Shown here piece after piece: positions 35,082-45,083 of a stretch of 57,637 nucleotides of DNA. The translations under genes were made by a program, and so were the position numbers. Below the pieces are notes generated by a model. That model saw only the letters and a list, made by a program, of their open reading frames with translations, had not been told where the DNA came from and did no database searches. Source of the DNA: Cytophaga aurantiaca DSM 3654 (GTDB lineage: Bacteria > Bacteroidota > Bacteroidia > Cytophagales > Cytophagaceae). The stretch spans positions 124-57,760 of the forward strand of contig NZ_KB903636.1 of assembly GCF_000379725.1 (NCBI RefSeq), written 5' to 3'. Positions within the stretch are counted from its first letter, which is position 1, and each line of letters starts with the position of its first letter.

Positions 35082-35957
35082 ATGGGTGTAACTAAAATAC
35101 ATATGAAGGTATCGGTGCTAGCTTTTCTAAAGCTAACACGGAGCCTTAATTTGGTTATTTTAGCATTTACACAATACATGTGTCGCTACTTTATTATCGG
35201 CAAAGGCACAACATCCTTTTATGAAATAGCAACCGATTGGAAATTTTTTCTGCTTGTTCTATCCACCGTATTTGTTGCGGCAGCTGGCTATATCATCAAC
35301 GATTATTACGATGTAAAAATTGATCTGATCAACAAACCCAAGCGCGTTGTTCTTGGTAAAGTATTGCATAGAAGAGTAGCGATCATCTCTCATTTTATTT
35401 TAAATTCTTTAGCCTGTTTGTTCGCTCTTTTTTTAGGTTGGAAGATCTTCACCATCATTCTTACAACAACTGTGTTGATGTGGTTTTATTCCAATCAACT
35501 TAAACGTGTGGCACTGGTAGGTAATCTGCTGATCTCTGTATTGACAGGGCTCTCCGTCTATATGCCTGTATTTTTGTATGGTACAGCGCAGCAAACTTTA
35601 TTGTTGTATGCATCTTTCGCATTCTTTATTTCGCTTGTACGCGAGATCATTAAAGACATGGAAGATGTAAAAGGCGACGAAGAATTTGGCTGTAAGACCT
35701 TGCCCATCATATGGGGTATCCGTAAAACAAAAATTGTTATTTATGCAGTAAGCTTTTTATTTGTCTGCATCATCAGTACAATTTTAATTCATGCAGAATT
35801 GAATACACAGCTTTACTTTTTACTTTTTCCTGCACCTTTATTTGTGTGGCTGCTGATAAAATTAGTAAAGGCAGATACCAGCGCCCAATTTTTGCACCTG
35901 AGTTTTTTGTGCAAGTGGATCATGGTAACAGGGGTTGTCAGTATGGCAATACTCTAG
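35082..35957 (+). CDS. UbiA-family prenyltransferase
   Basis: 291 residues with 7-9 membrane segments. The first Asp-rich motif (NDYYDVKIDLINKP) and the second (KDMEDVKGDEEFGCKTLPI) define a UbiA-type prenyltransferase. Bacteroidota homologues are often called geranylgeranylglycerol-phosphate geranylgeranyltransferase, but the acceptor cannot be settled from sequence. It starts 6 nt after kdsC. Confidence 0.85.
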   Translation: MGVTKIHMKVSVLAFLKLTRSLNLVILAFTQYMCRYFIIGKGTTSFYEIATDWKFFLLVLSTVFVAAAGYIINDYYDVKIDLINKPKRVVLGKVLHRRVAIISHFILNSLACLFALFLGWKIFTIILTTTVLMWFYSNQLKRVALVGNLLISVLTGLSVYMPVFLYGTAQQTLLLYASFAFFISLVREIIKDMEDVKGDEEFGCKTLPIIWGIRKTKIVIYAVSFLFVCIISTILIHAELNTQLYFLLFPAPLFVWLLIKLVKADTSAQFLHLSFLCKWIMVTGVVSMAIL

Positions 35958-35981
35958 AAAAGACCGTTTTTCGGCCTTTTC
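35957..35981 (+). terminator. Terminator after the UbiA-type gene
   Basis: Arms GAAAAGACCG / CGGCCTTTTC with one mismatch and a T5 loop overlap the stop codon. Confidence 0.6.
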
Positions 35982-36016
35982 TTACTATAAACTCCTCTTT
36001 TATCGTTTTCAACATG

Positions 36017-36049
36017 TTGCGCCTAACATGGTAAAATTCACTATATTTG
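36017..36049 (+). promoter_or_regulatory. Putative purN-purH promoter
   Basis: TATATTTG at 36042-36049 matches the -7 consensus 18 nt before the purN ATG. The nearest TTG (36017-36019) is 22 nt upstream, slightly more than the usual 19. Confidence 0.5.
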
Positions 36050-36066
36050 CCACTTAATTAGGTTTC

Positions 36067-36654
36067 ATGCAGGCTTCAAAACCCATTAAAGTAGCAATAT
36101 TTGCCTCTGGTTCAGGTACAAATGCACAACGTATCATAGATTATTTTAAAGAAAAAGAAGGAGTTGAAATCGCTCTGCTTTTATCGAATAATCCTGATGC
36201 CTATGCACTTAAACGCGCTGAAGCTGCTTCCGTACCTACACGGGTCTTCACGAAAGCAGAGTTTAAAGATTCGGACATTATTATAGATGAACTTAAAGCA
36301 GCCGGTATTTCGTGGATTATACTTGCAGGCTTTTTGTGGCTGGTCCCAAAAAATCTGATCCACGCATTTCCAAACACCATCTTAAATATTCATCCGGCTT
36401 TATTACCAAACTTTGGCGGTAAAGGCATGTACGGAATGTTTGTACACAAAGCTGTTATTGAAACAGGAGCAAAAGAAACCGGTATCACCATTCATAAAGT
36501 AAACGAAGAATACGACAAAGGTGAAGTTGTATTTCAGGTACGCTTTGATGTGCTTTCAACAGATACTCCGGAGACTGTTGCAGAGAAAATACACGCACTC
36601 GAATACGCACACTTCCCTTTAGTTATCGAAGAACAAATAAATAAATCTCTATAA
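36067..36654 (+). CDS. purN: Phosphoribosylglycinamide formyltransferase
   Basis: 195 residues. It transfers a formyl group from 10-formyltetrahydrofolate to GAR in purine synthesis. The phosphate loop IFASGSGTNAQRI and the active-site region ILNIHPALLPNFGGKGMYG (with His and nearby Asn) are complete, and GITIHKVNEEYDKG carries the expected Asp. It is followed by purH after 17 nt, so two folate-dependent purine steps are encoded together. Confidence 0.93.
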   Translation: MQASKPIKVAIFASGSGTNAQRIIDYFKEKEGVEIALLLSNNPDAYALKRAEAASVPTRVFTKAEFKDSDIIIDELKAAGISWIILAGFLWLVPKNLIHAFPNTILNIHPALLPNFGGKGMYGMFVHKAVIETGAKETGITIHKVNEEYDKGEVVFQVRFDVLSTDTPETVAEKIHALEYAHFPLVIEEQINKSL

Positions 36655-36671
36655 ATTTCTATATCACGATC

Positions 36672-38192
36672 ATGGCAAGCAAAAAGATCAAATCTGCATT
36701 AATATCTGTTTTCTATAAAGACAATCTTGATTCATTAGTGAAAAAACTTCATGCAAATGGAGTAACCATATATTCTACAGGCGGTACACAAAGCTTCATT
36801 GAAGGCTTGAAAGTACCTGTTACTGCGGTTGAAGATTTAACAGGCTATCCTTCTATTTTAGGAGGAAGAGTGAAGACGCTTCACCCGAATGTATTCGGTG
36901 GTATTCTGAATCGCCGCGAAAATACAGGCGATCAGGCAGAGATCGCGCAATACAACATTCCTGAAATTGATTTAGTAATTGTGGATTTGTATCCGTTTGA
37001 AGAAACGGTTGCTTCAGGTGCAGAGAAACAGGCAATCATTGAGAAGATCGATATTGGTGGAGTTTCCCTGATCCGTGCTGCAGCTAAAAATCACAAAGAT
37101 GTTGTGATCCTTGCGTCGAAAGAACAATACGGTGTACTGGAAGCGATCTTAGATGCAAAAGGCGGTGCTACAGATATTGAAGATCGTTTCAAATTTGCCG
37201 GCGAAGCATTTGACATTACTTCTCATTACGATACTGCGATCCATCGTTGGTTCGCTGGCGATGATATCACTGGTTTCAAACACAGCATTCGTACATCACA
37301 AACACTGCGTTACGGAGAAAACCCGCATCAGGCAGGTACCTTCCATGGCGACTTGAACGCGATGTTTGACAAGTTGAACGGAAAGGAATTATCTTACAAC
37401 AATCTATTAGATGTAGACGCTGCGGTTAGCTTGATCGATGAGTTTACAGACACTACATACGCGATCCTGAAACATAACAATGCTTGTGGTATTGCAACAG
37501 CTCCTACGGGCAAAGAAGCATATCTATTGGCTTTGGCATCTGATCCGATCTCCGCTTTTGGTGGTGTAATCATCACAAACACGAAAGTTGACAAAGGTAC
37601 TGCTGAAGAATTGAATAAATTATTCTTTGAAGTATTGATCGCTACGGAATACGATCAGGATGCATTGGATATCCTGATGAGTAAGAAAAATAGAATCTTA
37701 TTGCTTCGTAAACCGGTTACATTCGCTAAAAAACAATTTAAAACATTGTTGAATGGCGTGATCGAGCAGGATGCAGATTCGAAGACAGAAACACTGGAAG
37801 ATTTTAAAACTGTTACAACTCGTATTCCTACAGAAGCTGAAAAGAAGGCGATGTTGTTTGCAAATAAATTGGTGAAGCATACAAAGTCTAATGCAATTAT
37901 TTTTGCAACAGAGAATCGTATGATCTCAAGCGGCGTTGGACAGACATCTCGTGTAGATGCTTTAAACCAAGCAGTTGATAAAGCGAAAGCATTTGGCTTC
38001 AGCCTTGAAGGAGCAGTGATGGCGTCGGATGCGTTCTTCCCCTTCCCGGACTGTGTAGAGCTGGCAAACCTTGCCGGTATAACTGCCGTAATACAACCGG
38101 GCGGATCTATCAAAGATCAGGAGTCGATCGACTATTGCAACAAGCACAACATGGCAATGGTTTGTACCGGCTTCCGTCATTTCAAACATTAA
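36672..38192 (+). CDS. purH: Bifunctional AICAR transformylase/IMP cyclohydrolase
   Basis: 506 residues, full length. It carries out the last two steps to IMP. The N-terminal IMP cyclohydrolase shows KSALISVFYKDNLD and GGRVKTLHPNVFGGIL. The C-terminal transformylase shows RYGENPHQAG, LKHNNACGIA and ASDAFFPFPDCVELA, with IQPGGSIKDQESI. It is co-directional with purN. Confidence 0.96.
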   Translation: MASKKIKSALISVFYKDNLDSLVKKLHANGVTIYSTGGTQSFIEGLKVPVTAVEDLTGYPSILGGRVKTLHPNVFGGILNRRENTGDQAEIAQYNIPEIDLVIVDLYPFEETVASGAEKQAIIEKIDIGGVSLIRAAAKNHKDVVILASKEQYGVLEAILDAKGGATDIEDRFKFAGEAFDITSHYDTAIHRWFAGDDITGFKHSIRTSQTLRYGENPHQAGTFHGDLNAMFDKLNGKELSYNNLLDVDAAVSLIDEFTDTTYAILKHNNACGIATAPTGKEAYLLALASDPISAFGGVIITNTKVDKGTAEELNKLFFEVLIATEYDQDALDILMSKKNRILLLRKPVTFAKKQFKTLLNGVIEQDADSKTETLEDFKTVTTRIPTEAEKKAMLFANKLVKHTKSNAIIFATENRMISSGVGQTSRVDALNQAVDKAKAFGFSLEGAVMASDAFFPFPDCVELANLAGITAVIQPGGSIKDQESIDYCNKHNMAMVCTGFRHFKH

Positions 38193-38281
38193 TTTGAGAA
38201 ATAAGAAATTTCAGATAATTGATTGAATATATCGGAGATATAAATAAAATTTGTAATTTGAAGTACGGAAAACCAGAAATT

Positions 38282-38287
38282 AAGGAG
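38282..38287 (+). promoter_or_regulatory. Strong Shine-Dalgarno sequence of mreB
   Basis: AAGGAG lies 8 nt before the mreB ATG. Such a sequence is unusual in this window, where most starts have none, and suggests high translation of MreB. Confidence 0.6.
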
Positions 38288-38295
38288 ATATATAC

Positions 38296-39324
38296 ATGGG
38301 AATGTTTGATTTTTTCACGAGTGACATTGCAATCGATTTGGGTACAGCAAATACCCTGATCATTTACAAAGATAAAATAGTTGTTGACGAGCCTTCAATT
38401 ATTGCCTTAGACAAAGTTACAGGCAAAGTAAAAGCAATCGGTCGTGAAGCCATGCAGATGCATGAAAAAACACACGAAAATATTAAAACAATCCGTCCGC
38501 TTAAGGATGGTGTAATTGCCGATTTCCACGCTGCGGAAGAAATGATCCGTGGTTTGATCAAGTTGATCGATAAAGGAAAAAGTTTTCTTGCTCCAACATC
38601 GTATCGTATGGCAATCTGTATTCCATCAGGTATTACAGAGGTTGAAAAAAGAGCCGTACGTGACTCCGCTGAACACGCGGGCGCGAAAGAAGTATACATG
38701 ATCTACGAACCAATCGCAGCAGCAATCGGTCTAGGCATCGACATTGAGCAACCTATCGGTTCTATGATTGTAGATATCGGAGGTGGTACTACAGAGATTG
38801 CAGTAATCGCATTATCTGGTATTGTCTGCGAACAATCTATCCGTATTGCAGGTGATGTATTCAGCAAAGATATCTTAGACTACATGCGCCGTCAGCACAA
38901 CTTATTGATCGGTGAACGTTCTGCTGAACGTTTGAAAATTGAAGTAGGTTCTGCATTAACAGAATTAGATAATCCTCCGGAAGATTTTGAAATCCGCGGT
39001 CGTGATTTGATGACAGGTATTCCTAAAGTCATCAAAGTTTCTTATTCTGAAATTGCATTCGCATTAGATAAATCAGTTTCTAAAATTGAAGAAGCAGTTC
39101 TTAAAGCATTGGAAATTGCTCCGCCCGAATTGTCTGCAGATATTTATGACAATGGTATCCACTTAACAGGTGGTGGTGCATTGTTGAGAGGTTTGGATAA
39201 ACGTCTTGCAATGAAAACAAAATTGCCGATCCACGTAGCTGAAGATCCATTGCGTGCGGTAGTAAAAGGTACAGGCATTGCAGTAAAAGATGTAAAAAGA
39301 TACCGCGCGGTATTGATGATTTGA
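38296..39324 (+). CDS. mreB: Rod shape-determining protein MreB
   Basis: 342 residues, a bacterial actin. Nucleotide-binding signatures are AIDLGTANTLIIYKD, VDIGGGTTEIAVIALSG and HLTGGGALLRGLDKRL. It polymerises at the inner membrane and directs the elongasome. It is the first gene of mreB-mreC-mreD-mrdA-rodA, which is complete here. Confidence 0.97.
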   Translation: MGMFDFFTSDIAIDLGTANTLIIYKDKIVVDEPSIIALDKVTGKVKAIGREAMQMHEKTHENIKTIRPLKDGVIADFHAAEEMIRGLIKLIDKGKSFLAPTSYRMAICIPSGITEVEKRAVRDSAEHAGAKEVYMIYEPIAAAIGLGIDIEQPIGSMIVDIGGGTTEIAVIALSGIVCEQSIRIAGDVFSKDILDYMRRQHNLLIGERSAERLKIEVGSALTELDNPPEDFEIRGRDLMTGIPKVIKVSYSEIAFALDKSVSKIEEAVLKALEIAPPELSADIYDNGIHLTGGGALLRGLDKRLAMKTKLPIHVAEDPLRAVVKGTGIAVKDVKRYRAVLMI

Positions 39325-39338
39325 TTTGCGAATAATAG

Positions 39339-40178
39339 ATGTATCGGTTATTTCAATTCATATATAACTTAAGAGTGTTCCTGGTATTTCTATGCCTGGA
39401 ACTCTTTTGTTTAGGATGTATCGTAAGCTACAATCCATATCAGGGTGCTGCCTATTTTAGTACGTCTAAAAATATTGTCGGCAAAACACTTGAGATGGAT
39501 AAGTCTATTACGGGTTATTTTAATTTAACGAAAGTCAATGCACAGTTAGCAAAAGACAATGCCGAATTAAAAAATCAATTAGCAAAAGAGATCCAAAAGA
39601 ACTCGATCAATGCAGACACATCAGTATCGATCTTAAAAGTTCAGCAATTCAATTATTCCGTTGCACGTGTTATTAATAACAGCACACTCTATTCAAATAA
39701 TTTTTTTACAATCGATAAAGGTTCCCGTCACGGCTTGACTGTTGGTATGGGGATTATTTCACCCAATGGTGTAGCCGGTCAGATCAAAGCCTGTTCAGAA
39801 AATTTTGCTACAGCAATTTCTGTTTTGAATACAAAATGGTCCGTTTCTGCCCGCATAAAAAATACCAAAGCAGATGGCATCATTCAATGGGATGGCAGCA
39901 ACCCAGCTATCGTACAGTTCACAAATGTTGGCCGGCATCATAAGATCAAAGTAGGCGATACCATCGTAACATCGGGTTATAAGGAAACGCTTTTCCCGGA
40001 AGGCTTAATGATTGGTACAATAAAAAACGTGAAAGAAGAGGGCGGTGCATACTGGAACATTGACGTAAAATTAGCTACGGATTATACAGCTATGGATTAT
40101 GTTTTTGTGATCAAAAATATATTGAAAATAGAAAAGGATAGTCTTGAAGCTCCATTCATAAAAGATACTAAAAGATAA
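39339..40178 (+). CDS. mreC: Rod shape-determining protein MreC
   Basis: 279 residues. One N-terminal membrane segment (FLVFLCLELFCLGCIVSY), a short coiled coil (VNAQLAKDNAELKNQLAKEI) and a periplasmic beta domain (GVAGQIKACSENFATAISVL; FPEGLMIGTIKNVKEEGG) follow the MreC plan. It links MreB to the cell-wall synthases. It overlaps mreD by one base. Confidence 0.92.
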   Translation: MYRLFQFIYNLRVFLVFLCLELFCLGCIVSYNPYQGAAYFSTSKNIVGKTLEMDKSITGYFNLTKVNAQLAKDNAELKNQLAKEIQKNSINADTSVSILKVQQFNYSVARVINNSTLYSNNFFTIDKGSRHGLTVGMGIISPNGVAGQIKACSENFATAISVLNTKWSVSARIKNTKADGIIQWDGSNPAIVQFTNVGRHHKIKVGDTIVTSGYKETLFPEGLMIGTIKNVKEEGGAYWNIDVKLATDYTAMDYVFVIKNILKIEKDSLEAPFIKDTKR

Positions 40179-40699
40179 TGAATGTACTTGATATAGTTAA
40201 GCAATTCATACATGCCTTACTGATCTATTTAATACAGGTATTGGTATTTAGAACCACCACATTATGGGATGCGGCGGCTTGCTTTATCTATTTGGGTTTT
40301 TTAATACAGCTCCCATTTTATTTGCCAAAAATAACAATCCTGGTTATTACATTTTGCTTTACGTTTGCAATTGATATTTTCTTTAACACACCGGGTGTAC
40401 ATACCTCTGCGGCATTGATCATCATGTATTTCAGGCCATCCATCATAAAATTACTAAGTCCGCAAGGTGGGTATGAATCACAGGATTCCATTAATATTTT
40501 TAACATGGGAATTCAATGGCATACCTTGTATGCGTTCATCATGATCTTCATTCATACTACATTGGTATTTATTATTGAATCGATCGGTTCATTTCATCTT
40601 GGTACGTCCCTGCTTAAAATTATCGGCACTACACTGTTTACATTAATCGTGGTAATGCTATATCAATTTTTGTTCTTGTATAGACGCAATACCAGATAG
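40178..40699 (+). CDS. mreD: Rod shape-determining protein MreD
   Basis: 173 residues with five to six predicted membrane segments (e.g. LLIYLIQVLVFRTTTLW, ITILVITFCFTFAIDIFF). MreD is poorly conserved; the call rests on topology, size and position between mreC and mrdA. The FxxDxFxxxxG-like stretch FAIDIFFNTPGVH supports it. Confidence 0.88.
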   Translation: MNVLDIVKQFIHALLIYLIQVLVFRTTTLWDAAACFIYLGFLIQLPFYLPKITILVITFCFTFAIDIFFNTPGVHTSAALIIMYFRPSIIKLLSPQGGYESQDSINIFNMGIQWHTLYAFIMIFIHTTLVFIIESIGSFHLGTSLLKIIGTTLFTLIVVMLYQFLFLYRRNTR

Positions 40700-40707
40700 G
40701 AAAGACC

Positions 40708-42543
40708 ATGCAGGAAAGAAGATTTATCGTACAGGCAATAATGATAGCCATTGGCTTGATCTATGTTATTCGTTTGTTTTTTCTGCAGGTACTTGATTCT
40801 TCTTATAAGATCGAAGCCGAGATCAATGCAATTGAAAAGGTTGTTGATTATCCCTACCGCGGTTTGATCTACGATCGTCATGGTGATCTATTGGTTTTTA
40901 ATACACCTGTTTTTGATATAACAATTGTAACCAAAGAATTTAAACTTGCAGACACAGCGTTGTTTTGCACCCGCTTTGGAACTACGCCTGCGGATTTTAA
41001 AAAATTGATGTCTGATATAAAAAATCCTGCAAAAAATATTGGATACAGCCGCAATAAACCACAAACACTTTTTAAACAACTATCGCTTGAAGATTTTGCA
41101 CACGTGCAGGATTACATGCAGGATTATCCGGGCTTATATACACAAGCTCGTACAGTGCGTTCGTATACATATGCTTCTGCCGCAAATGCATTGGGTTACA
41201 TCGGTGAAATTGGCCCCAAAGCTTTAAAAGCACAGGAGAGCAGTTACTACAAACAAGGTGACTACATTGGACAAAGCGGTTTGGAATTGTATTATGAAAA
41301 AGAATTGCGTGGCCGACGTGGAGTGAAATACATCATGAAAGATGTACATGGCGTATTAAAAGGGAAATACCGTGGTGGTGCGTATGATACCATATCAGCA
41401 CCAGGAGAAAATCTCATCTCTACTTTCGATATTCAGCTGCAGCAATACGGAGAAAAACTCTTGCAAAACAAAATTGGTTGTGTGGTAGCAATCGAACCAC
41501 AGACAGGAGAAATATTGGCATTTGTATCTTCACCTTCTTATGACCCTAATTTATTAACGGGTAGAAAATATTCAGCAAACTATCATGAACTTGAAAAGGA
41601 TCCATACAAACCTTTATTTAACCGCCCTCTGATGGCGATGTATCCTCCCGGTTCAATCTTTAAACTGGCGCAGGCTGCTGTGGCACTTCAAGAAGGAGCT
41701 ATAACAGATAAGACACGTTTTCCTTGCGATAAGTCTTTGGTGAATTGTCACCAGCATCCATCTCCGCAGGATTTGCGTGGCGCAATACAATGGTCGTGCA
41801 ACCCGTATTTTTATATGGTGTTTAAAAAAATGATCAGCCGTGATTTGGTTCAGAATAAATTTAAAGACACGGAAATCAATTACGACGAATGGCGTAGAAA
41901 CATGCTGACGATGGGCTTTGGCCAGAAGATGCTTGTGGATTTGCCAAGTTCTAAAAGCGGAAACATTCCAAGTAATGCATACTACGATAAAATATATGGT
42001 GATCTGCATTGGAAATTTTCTACCATCTATTCATTAAGTATCGGTCAGGGGGAGATCAACGTGGTCCCTATTCAAATGGCAAATCTGGCCGCATTGATTG
42101 CGAATAGAGGTTGGTATATAACACCACACTTTATTAAATCAATTGGTAAAGACGGGCATGTTTTGGAAGAATATAAAAAGAAACATGTATCTTCTGTTGA
42201 ACCAAAATATTTCGATCCGATTATTGATGGCATGGCTCAGGTAGTATTAGGCGGTACAGCATATTGGTTACAGGTAAAGGACATTGAAATTTGCGGTAAA
42301 ACCGGAACAGCTGAAAACCCGCATGGAGATGATCACTCGGTATATATTGCATTCGCTCCTAAACAGTCACCTAAGATTGCAATCGCTGTGTACGTTGAAA
42401 ATGCTGGCTTTGGTGCAATGACTGCAGCACCGATTGCGCATTTGATGATTGAAAAATATCTAAAAGATACGATCACGAAAGCACCATTGGAAAAAATGAT
42501 TTTGGAGAAAAATCTGTTACATAAAGTAAAAATAAAACCGTAA
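40708..42543 (+). CDS. mrdA: Penicillin-binding protein 2
   Basis: 611 residues. One N-terminal membrane segment precedes a pedestal region and a transpeptidase domain with SxxK in PPGSIFKLAQ, SxN in IQWSCNP and KTG in EICGKTGTAENPHG. It cross-links peptidoglycan during rod elongation with RodA. The ATG lies 8 nt after mreD and its stop overlaps the rodA start by one base. Confidence 0.95.
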   Translation: MQERRFIVQAIMIAIGLIYVIRLFFLQVLDSSYKIEAEINAIEKVVDYPYRGLIYDRHGDLLVFNTPVFDITIVTKEFKLADTALFCTRFGTTPADFKKLMSDIKNPAKNIGYSRNKPQTLFKQLSLEDFAHVQDYMQDYPGLYTQARTVRSYTYASAANALGYIGEIGPKALKAQESSYYKQGDYIGQSGLELYYEKELRGRRGVKYIMKDVHGVLKGKYRGGAYDTISAPGENLISTFDIQLQQYGEKLLQNKIGCVVAIEPQTGEILAFVSSPSYDPNLLTGRKYSANYHELEKDPYKPLFNRPLMAMYPPGSIFKLAQAAVALQEGAITDKTRFPCDKSLVNCHQHPSPQDLRGAIQWSCNPYFYMVFKKMISRDLVQNKFKDTEINYDEWRRNMLTMGFGQKMLVDLPSSKSGNIPSNAYYDKIYGDLHWKFSTIYSLSIGQGEINVVPIQMANLAALIANRGWYITPHFIKSIGKDGHVLEEYKKKHVSSVEPKYFDPIIDGMAQVVLGGTAYWLQVKDIEICGKTGTAENPHGDDHSVYIAFAPKQSPKIAIAVYVENAGFGAMTAAPIAHLMIEKYLKDTITKAPLEKMILEKNLLHKVKIKP

Positions 42544-43922
42544 TGCGTTCGGATGAAAAAATAAATATTACCAATAACATTGACTGGATAACGGTTGGGT
42601 TTTATATCCTGTTTGTATTTTTAGGATGGTTGAATATTTATGCAGTTGTGTACGATCCGGAAGCAGTAAGTAATATTTTTGACTTCTCTATAAACTCCGG
42701 TAAGCAACTTATGTGGATCGGAGGGGCATTCTTATTGATTGTAGCCATTCTTGTAATCGATTATAAATTTTATTCAACCTTTGCATATATCTTTTATGTG
42801 ATATCCATGATCATTCTTCTCGCTACTATTTTCATCGGTAAGGAAGTAAACGGATCACATTCATGGCTGGATTTAGGCTTTGTGCGTGTGCAGCCTGCAG
42901 AGTTTGCAAAATTCACTACGGCACTTGCTCTGGCACGCTACCTAGGGACTCTAGGCGTTAACATCGAACGTTTTGATGTGATGTTTAAAGCCGGAATTCT
43001 TTTGCTCATTCCATGCGCACTCATTCTTCTTCAAAATGAAACAGGGGGTATGCTTGTCTTTTGCGCGTTCATTTTAGTCATGTACAGAGAAGGATTACCA
43101 GGCACGCTTTTGCTGATCGGGGTATCGGTTACATTATTATTTGTATTGACACTGGCGGTGGGGAATCCCGGACAAGCTGCCGCAACACAAGCTGCCGGTG
43201 CTATTGTTCATGCAAAATCTGGTCTGGCACAGTATTATTCTAATCCCATTTTAATTGGCTTAACAGTACTGTTTGGATTGTTCATGTTGTATTTTATCAT
43301 CAACAGATTACGTATGACAAGAAAACAATTGACAAATCGGTTGATTGTAATTTTGACCATTTATGTGATGAGCATTGGATTTGTGTTGGCTGTACACAAG
43401 ATCTTTTTCGAGGTATTGCAGGAACACCAACGCAATCGGATCATGGTATTATTTGATACCGAATTGGATACTCAAGGTAAAGGATATCATTTGCACCAAT
43501 CTAAAATCGCTATTGGCTCAGGTGACCTTTTTGGAAAAGGATTTCTGGAAGGAACCCAAACAAAATTTGATTTCGTTCCTGAACAAAGCACCGATTTTAT
43601 TTTCTGTACCATTGGTGAAGAACATGGCTGGTTTGGAAGCACCGTATTGATCGCATTGTATGTGCTCTTTATGATGCGGCTTGTCTTTCTTGCAGAACGG
43701 CAAAAAGATAGTTTCTCGCGGATATATGGCTATAGTGTAGCAAGTATTATTCTCTTTCACTTTATGGTGAATATCGGTATGACAATTGGCTTGTTCCCCG
43801 TAATTGGTATTCCACTACCATTCTTTAGCTACGGAGGCTCTTCGTTGTGGTCCTTTACAATATTGTTGTTTGTATTCCTGAAGCTCGACTCGCACCGAGG
43901 ACAGGTGCTTGCAGGACATTAA
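42543..43922 (+). CDS. rodA: Rod shape-determining glycosyltransferase RodA
   Basis: 459 residues, a SEDS-family peptidoglycan polymerase with about ten membrane segments. Conserved stretches are GSHSWLDLGFVRVQPAEFAK, PEQSTDFIFCTIGEEHGWFG and GIPLPFFSYGGSSLWSF. It is longer than E. coli RodA (370), with an extra region around residues 200-290. It ends the mre operon before a 56-bp palindromic terminator. Confidence 0.95.
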   Translation: MRSDEKINITNNIDWITVGFYILFVFLGWLNIYAVVYDPEAVSNIFDFSINSGKQLMWIGGAFLLIVAILVIDYKFYSTFAYIFYVISMIILLATIFIGKEVNGSHSWLDLGFVRVQPAEFAKFTTALALARYLGTLGVNIERFDVMFKAGILLLIPCALILLQNETGGMLVFCAFILVMYREGLPGTLLLIGVSVTLLFVLTLAVGNPGQAAATQAAGAIVHAKSGLAQYYSNPILIGLTVLFGLFMLYFIINRLRMTRKQLTNRLIVILTIYVMSIGFVLAVHKIFFEVLQEHQRNRIMVLFDTELDTQGKGYHLHQSKIAIGSGDLFGKGFLEGTQTKFDFVPEQSTDFIFCTIGEEHGWFGSTVLIALYVLFMMRLVFLAERQKDSFSRIYGYSVASIILFHFMVNIGMTIGLFPVIGIPLPFFSYGGSSLWSFTILLFVFLKLDSHRGQVLAGH

Positions 43923-43935
43923 GAAAAAATAATTC

Positions 43936-43991
43936 TTCATAAATAAAAATCCCTTCCTGATTGCAATCAGGAAGGGATTTTTATTTATGAA
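43936..43991. terminator. Perfect 56-bp palindrome between convergent genes
   Basis: 28-nt arms are exactly complementary with no spacer (core TTCCTGATTGCAATCAGGAA, flanked by CCC/GGG and A/T tracts). It lies between rodA and the convergent 348-aa gene and has U-runs on both strands, so it is a bidirectional terminator. Confidence 0.9.
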
Positions 43992-44002
43992 CCTTTTCTT
44001 TT

Positions 44003-45049
44003 TTAATAAAATTTACGTTCAATAATTTTGAAAAATTCATCACGCTCCTCTACACGAGAGTCCCATTTATTTTTCTTACTGTATGTATCTATTAAGACTT
44101 TTTGTGTTGTTTCAAAATCAGAACATTGTTCGATGTGTGAGAGCGCATCGTTGTATTCATTTACTTTGCCATCAAACAATACGTTTATAAATAAGAACTT
44201 TAGATTAAGAGGAATGGAAGATTTAATATCTTCGATTTTACTTTTACTTAAACGCTCTGCAATAGAATTTCCTGATTGAGAGTTTTGTTTGATCTGATCA
44301 TTTATTGAAATCGCAGGCTTGGGAGCAGGTTGATTCGCCAGATTTTCAAGAGGCTTTGGTTGAACTGTTTCAACTTTAGGTTCAGGAGGGGTTATTTTTA
44401 CAAGTTTCTCAACATTAGCTTGTTGAGGTGGAGAAACCAATAACGTTAGCTTTAATAATTGATTGAATTTATCAACGATTGGATCAGAATATTGAACCAC
44501 ATGCTGCTTCGGTGCAACAGCTGTATATGCCTTAATCAGTTCGTTTACATCAAGGGCACCATCATGCATGCTGTTTACCTTCGCAATCCAAAGCTGAAAA
44601 GTGTCTTTGTATAATTTGAAAAACTTCTCCTTATCCAGTAAATCTGATTTCGTAATTCGATCCGTTTTATTGATTTCCTGCTCAATGAATTCAGAAGGAT
44701 TCAGTAAATAGGTTAATGTATCAATAATGCTTTTTTGAACCAAGGGTTTGAAGAATTCTTTGCGAACAACAATATGTCTGGAAACCTTATTCACAAAGGC
44801 TTTCAATGCAAGGGCAACTTCTTCTTCTTCGTAATTGAAATAAGGACTTTTTAGTCGCCCTATTTCATCCTTCCAGCGATCAAATAAATTCATTAAAATA
44901 AAAAAATTCAATTGTTCTATTTCAGTAAAGCGAACAATTTCCTCGCCTTTGATACTTTCCTTTTTGGAAAAAAAATCGTTAACAAGTTTTTCAGAAAGTG
45001 CTACTCCATAAGATTGAATGGTTGATTTATCTAGTTGAAGTTGGCTCAT
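44003..45049 (-). CDS. Conserved hypothetical protein, 348 aa
   Basis: A soluble, helical and highly charged protein. The N-terminal domain is ~190 residues, then a Pro-rich linker (PPEPKVETVQPKPLENLANQ), then a conserved-looking C-terminal part (PLNLKFLFINVLFDGKVNEY, SKKNKWDSRVEERDEFFK). The linker suggests two independent modules. No function can be given. A TAACTTTG box precedes it. Confidence 0.7.
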   Translation of the reverse strand: MSQLQLDKSTIQSYGVALSEKLVNDFFSKKESIKGEEIVRFTEIEQLNFFILMNLFDRWKDEIGRLKSPYFNYEEEEVALALKAFVNKVSRHIVVRKEFFKPLVQKSIIDTLTYLLNPSEFIEQEINKTDRITKSDLLDKEKFFKLYKDTFQLWIAKVNSMHDGALDVNELIKAYTAVAPKQHVVQYSDPIVDKFNQLLKLTLLVSPPQQANVEKLVKITPPEPKVETVQPKPLENLANQPAPKPAISINDQIKQNSQSGNSIAERLSKSKIEDIKSSIPLNLKFLFINVLFDGKVNEYNDALSHIEQCSDFETTQKVLIDTYSKKNKWDSRVEERDEFFKIIERKFY

Positions 45050-45075
45050 ATTGTTCTGTTATTTATATATTTTAT

Positions 45076-45083
45076 CAAAGTTA
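45076..45083 (-). promoter_or_regulatory. Putative -7 promoter element (TAACTTTG)
   Basis: It matches TAnnTTTG on the minus strand, 27 nt upstream of the 348-aa gene. No good -33 TTG is seen. Confidence 0.4.
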
